Below, piece by piece: positions 47,677 to 48,614 of a DNA stretch of 48,614 nt. Position numbers and translations under genes: made by a program. This stretch comes from Candidatus Alcyoniella australis (GTDB taxonomy: Bacteria; Lernaellota; Lernaellaia; JAVCCG01; Alcyoniellaceae), in the NCBI GenBank assembly GCA_030765605.1, contig JAVCCG010000066.1, positions 1 to 48,614 of the forward strand, read 5' to 3'. Position 1 is the first letter of the stretch, and every line of letters starts with the position of its first letter. Below the pieces are notes generated by a model, which was not told where the DNA came from, searched no databases, and worked only from the letters and a program-made list of their open reading frames with translations.

Positions 47677-47915
47677 CAATCCTTTTCAGAGTGCTTTGAA
47701 TTAAAATACTCGGTAAGAAGTGCTTTTGGAATGAGTACCGCTGATTCGTTTTTTCCGACTTTAATCGCAACATTGTCTGGGATTTCTTCGGGAGGGACTA
47801 CTGTACCTACAACGAAAAAAGAGTCATCTGAAACGAATAAGGATGGACAAACTGCATAGATACAACGGAATTGTTTAGGAGTGACTTCCTTAAATTTGCC
47901 AAGCTTTGGTGCCAT
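47676..47915 (-). CDS. 79-residue protein of unknown function, first gene of the transporter operon
   Basis: The protein is 79 aa, soluble, with no signal peptide. Its ATG is preceded on the coding strand by a run of ten G residues that may act as ribosome site. The sequence Phe-Arg-Cys-Ile-Tyr-Ala-Val-Cys-Pro-Ser-Leu-Phe followed by Tyr/Phe-Phe-Val-Val-Gly, and Lys-Val-Gly-Lys-Asn-Glu-Ser-Ala-Val-Leu-Ile-Pro, reads like a small beta-rich fold. Two cysteines at 18 and 23 could bind metal. The stop overlaps the transporter start by one base, implying translational coupling. A role in regulating or assembling the transporter is conceivable only by position. Confidence 0.65.
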   Translation of the reverse strand: MAPKLGKFKEVTPKQFRCIYAVCPSLFVSDDSFFVVGTVVPPEEIPDNVAIKVGKNESAVLIPKALLTEYFNSKHSEKD

Positions 47916-48010
47916 CGATCCCCCCCCCCAAAAAAACTAATTTTATCGCGTCCAGAGCAAGTTTCTCATGACGCAATGGAAAAAACAATTTGAACCCAAA
48001 ACCTCAAGAG

Positions 48011-48443
48011 TTCGAGTCTGTCCCAAACTCAGTTGAAAGTTTCGGAAAGGCCTGTCGTTGGTTTCAACGATTACCACGCTTGCTCCTTGGTGTCAAGATC
48101 TTTGTGCCCCATGATTTTACGATAACGCTTCTCGGTTTCGAGGAACGCCGCAGCGGACCAGCGCAGGACCATGTTCCCGTCGCGCCACCGGCTGATGCGC
48201 CTGTCCCTCGCCAAAACTCGTACATCAGTGAAATAAACAGGTTACAAGCCTGTCAAAATCGCCCTATCCTGTCAACATGAACGCTTTAAAACATCTCGAT
48301 ATCCTCTGGTTTGTACTTGGTTTCTTGGGTGCAAATCCAGACTTGCCAGCCCTGAGACACAGATATTTTGTAAACCATGAAAGAAAAAGGTTCAAGTCCT
48401 TCCCGGGGAGCCAAACTGGACCCGATGGAAACTTTCGGGAAAG
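48011..48443. repeat. two imperfect direct copies of a short repeat (48011-48049 and 48391-48443)
   Basis: Both copies share TTC(G/A)AGTC-x-x-TCCC, then AAACT, then GGAAA or GAAA-x-TTTCGG-GAAAG in the same order, with small insertions in the second. The first block looks like the T-loop and acceptor end of a tRNA, but no D-arm or anticodon arm could be folded around either copy. They bracket the transposase remnant. Confidence 0.4.
48071..48241 (-). pseudogene. transposase C-terminal fragment (insertion sequence remnant)
   Basis: The minus-strand frame ending in TAA at 48073-48071 encodes about 56 residues, including Arg-Arg-Ile-Ser-Arg-Trp-Arg-Asp-Gly-Asn-Met-Val-Leu-Arg-Trp, then Phe-Leu-Glu-Thr-Glu-Lys-Arg-Tyr-Arg-Lys-Ile-Met-Gly-His. 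This is the conserved tail of a common group of transposases that I associate with IS256-like/mutator-type or related elements, though the exact family is uncertain. An in-frame stop lies at 48244-48242 and no start codon or catalytic domain is present, so only the end of the gene survives. It indicates a past insertion at the right edge of the AT-rich island. Confidence 0.7.
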
Positions 48444-48508
48444 AGTTAACCAGATGGCAGGTTGAGATAAGCCTGCCAGCCCGAGTTCGTCAAAGTTGTC
48501 AGAATTCA

Positions 48509-48547
48509 GAAGGCCCTTGCTTTTATCGGCAAGGGCCTTCGATTTTT
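48509..48547 (+). terminator. Rho-independent terminator near the window end
   Basis: GAAGGCCCTTGC and GCAAGGGCCTTC form a perfect 12-bp stem around an 8-base loop, followed by GATTTTT. No gene is recognised directly upstream on the plus strand. It may end a transcript of the tRNA-like or insertion-element sequence to its left. Confidence 0.82.
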
Positions 48548-48614
48548 GAGCCCCAAAACGGCTCTGACGGATGCGTGCCAAAGACACTTACCCTTGCGTG
48601 CCACGCGCAACCTA

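Larger units (their letters stand above)
47916..48614. other. 699-base terminal stretch with insertion-sequence debris and tRNA-tail-like sequence
   Basis: No intact gene is seen. The stretch contains a G/C homopolymer at 47919-47928, a decayed transposase C-terminus on the minus strand (48071-48241), a small hairpin CGTTG-GTTT-CAACG (48056-48069) just after its stop, two similar copies of a tRNA-3'-end-like sequence (48011-48049 and 48391-48443) and a strong terminator at 48509-48547. Open frames at 47990-48280 and 48264-48587 read through these repeats and do not look like genes. Confidence 0.55.

Noticed and set aside
47990-48280. 96-aa open frame on the plus strand
   Set aside because: It is antisense to the recognisable transposase remnant and includes the repeat sequence. 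There is no ribosome site or recognisable domain.
48380-48415. possible tRNA gene 3' end
   Set aside because: The T-loop-like and acceptor-like bases are present, but no matching 5' acceptor strand, D-arm or anticodon arm could be folded upstream.
48264-48587. 107-aa open frame on the minus strand
   Set aside because: It runs through a terminator stem and the tRNA-tail-like repeat. The translation (with Trp-Leu-Pro-Gly-Lys-Asp-Leu-Asn-Leu) is of the kind often produced by antisense reading of tRNA-like DNA, not a protein family.

Overview
This is a 48.6 kb window from a GC-rich, Gram-negative bacterium. It has at least eight lipoproteins with clear lipoboxes, an MltD-type murein transglycosylase, a secreted protease carrying MopE-like metal-binding repeats, and a four-subunit ferredoxin-dependent 2-oxoacid oxidoreductase. 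Together these suggest an uncultured, probably anaerobic member of the Deltaproteobacteria/Myxococcota-like lineages or a neighbouring candidate phylum. That placement is an inference, because there is no rRNA or other marker gene here.

Layout. (1) 1-512: the end of a GPH/MFS_2-type sugar transporter. (2) About 520-4240: a lower-GC accessory islet with an ImmA/IrrE protease gene overlapping a DUF4411 PIN-like gene (a presumptive toxin-antitoxin pair), then a large PIN-domain protein flanked by inverted copies of a REP/MITE-like palindrome. (3) 4.2-23.3 kb: a large block of envelope and secreted proteins, containing a polytopic membrane protein, five lipoproteins with poly-aspartate tethers (ceramidase-like, two helical toroid-like, C45-amidase-like, GH36 alpha-galactosidase-like), an SGNH-like protein, an orphan larB, and three paralogous proteins each combining a multi-pass membrane domain with a beta-propeller. 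The propeller genes alternate with, and are apparently co-transcribed with, lipoprotein or SGNH genes. (4) 23.5-27.2 kb: a membrane-anchored conserved hypothetical, an M24 peptidase and two PEGA-type proteins.

(5) 27.3-36.6 kb: a compact ten-gene minus-strand operon encoding two AGPS/GlcD-like FAD enzymes, a GlcF/HdrB-like Fe-S protein, a YegS-type lipid kinase, malate dehydrogenase, KorDABC (2-oxoacid:ferredoxin oxidoreductase) and nucleoside diphosphate kinase. This is the metabolic core of the window, linking 2-hydroxyacid, malate and 2-oxoacid redox chemistry to ferredoxin. (6) 36.7-44.2 kb: more envelope functions, including an SGNH-like/HEAT protein, a small lipoprotein, MltD, a subtilase with MopE repeats, and an alpha/beta-hydrolase lipoprotein with a Rho-independent terminator on either side.

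(7) 44.4-48.6 kb: a visibly AT-rich, probably acquired island with a methyltransferase, a three-gene operon (79-aa protein, sodium:solute symporter-family transporter, small membrane protein), and a terminal stretch with the decayed C-terminus of a transposase, imperfect repeats and a strong terminator.

The best candidates for something undescribed are the repeated 'membrane domain plus propeller' family interleaved with poly-Asp lipoproteins, the poly-Asp tether itself as a possible sorting signal, and the palindrome-flanked PIN gene. All family assignments come from reading motifs by eye. No database search was run.
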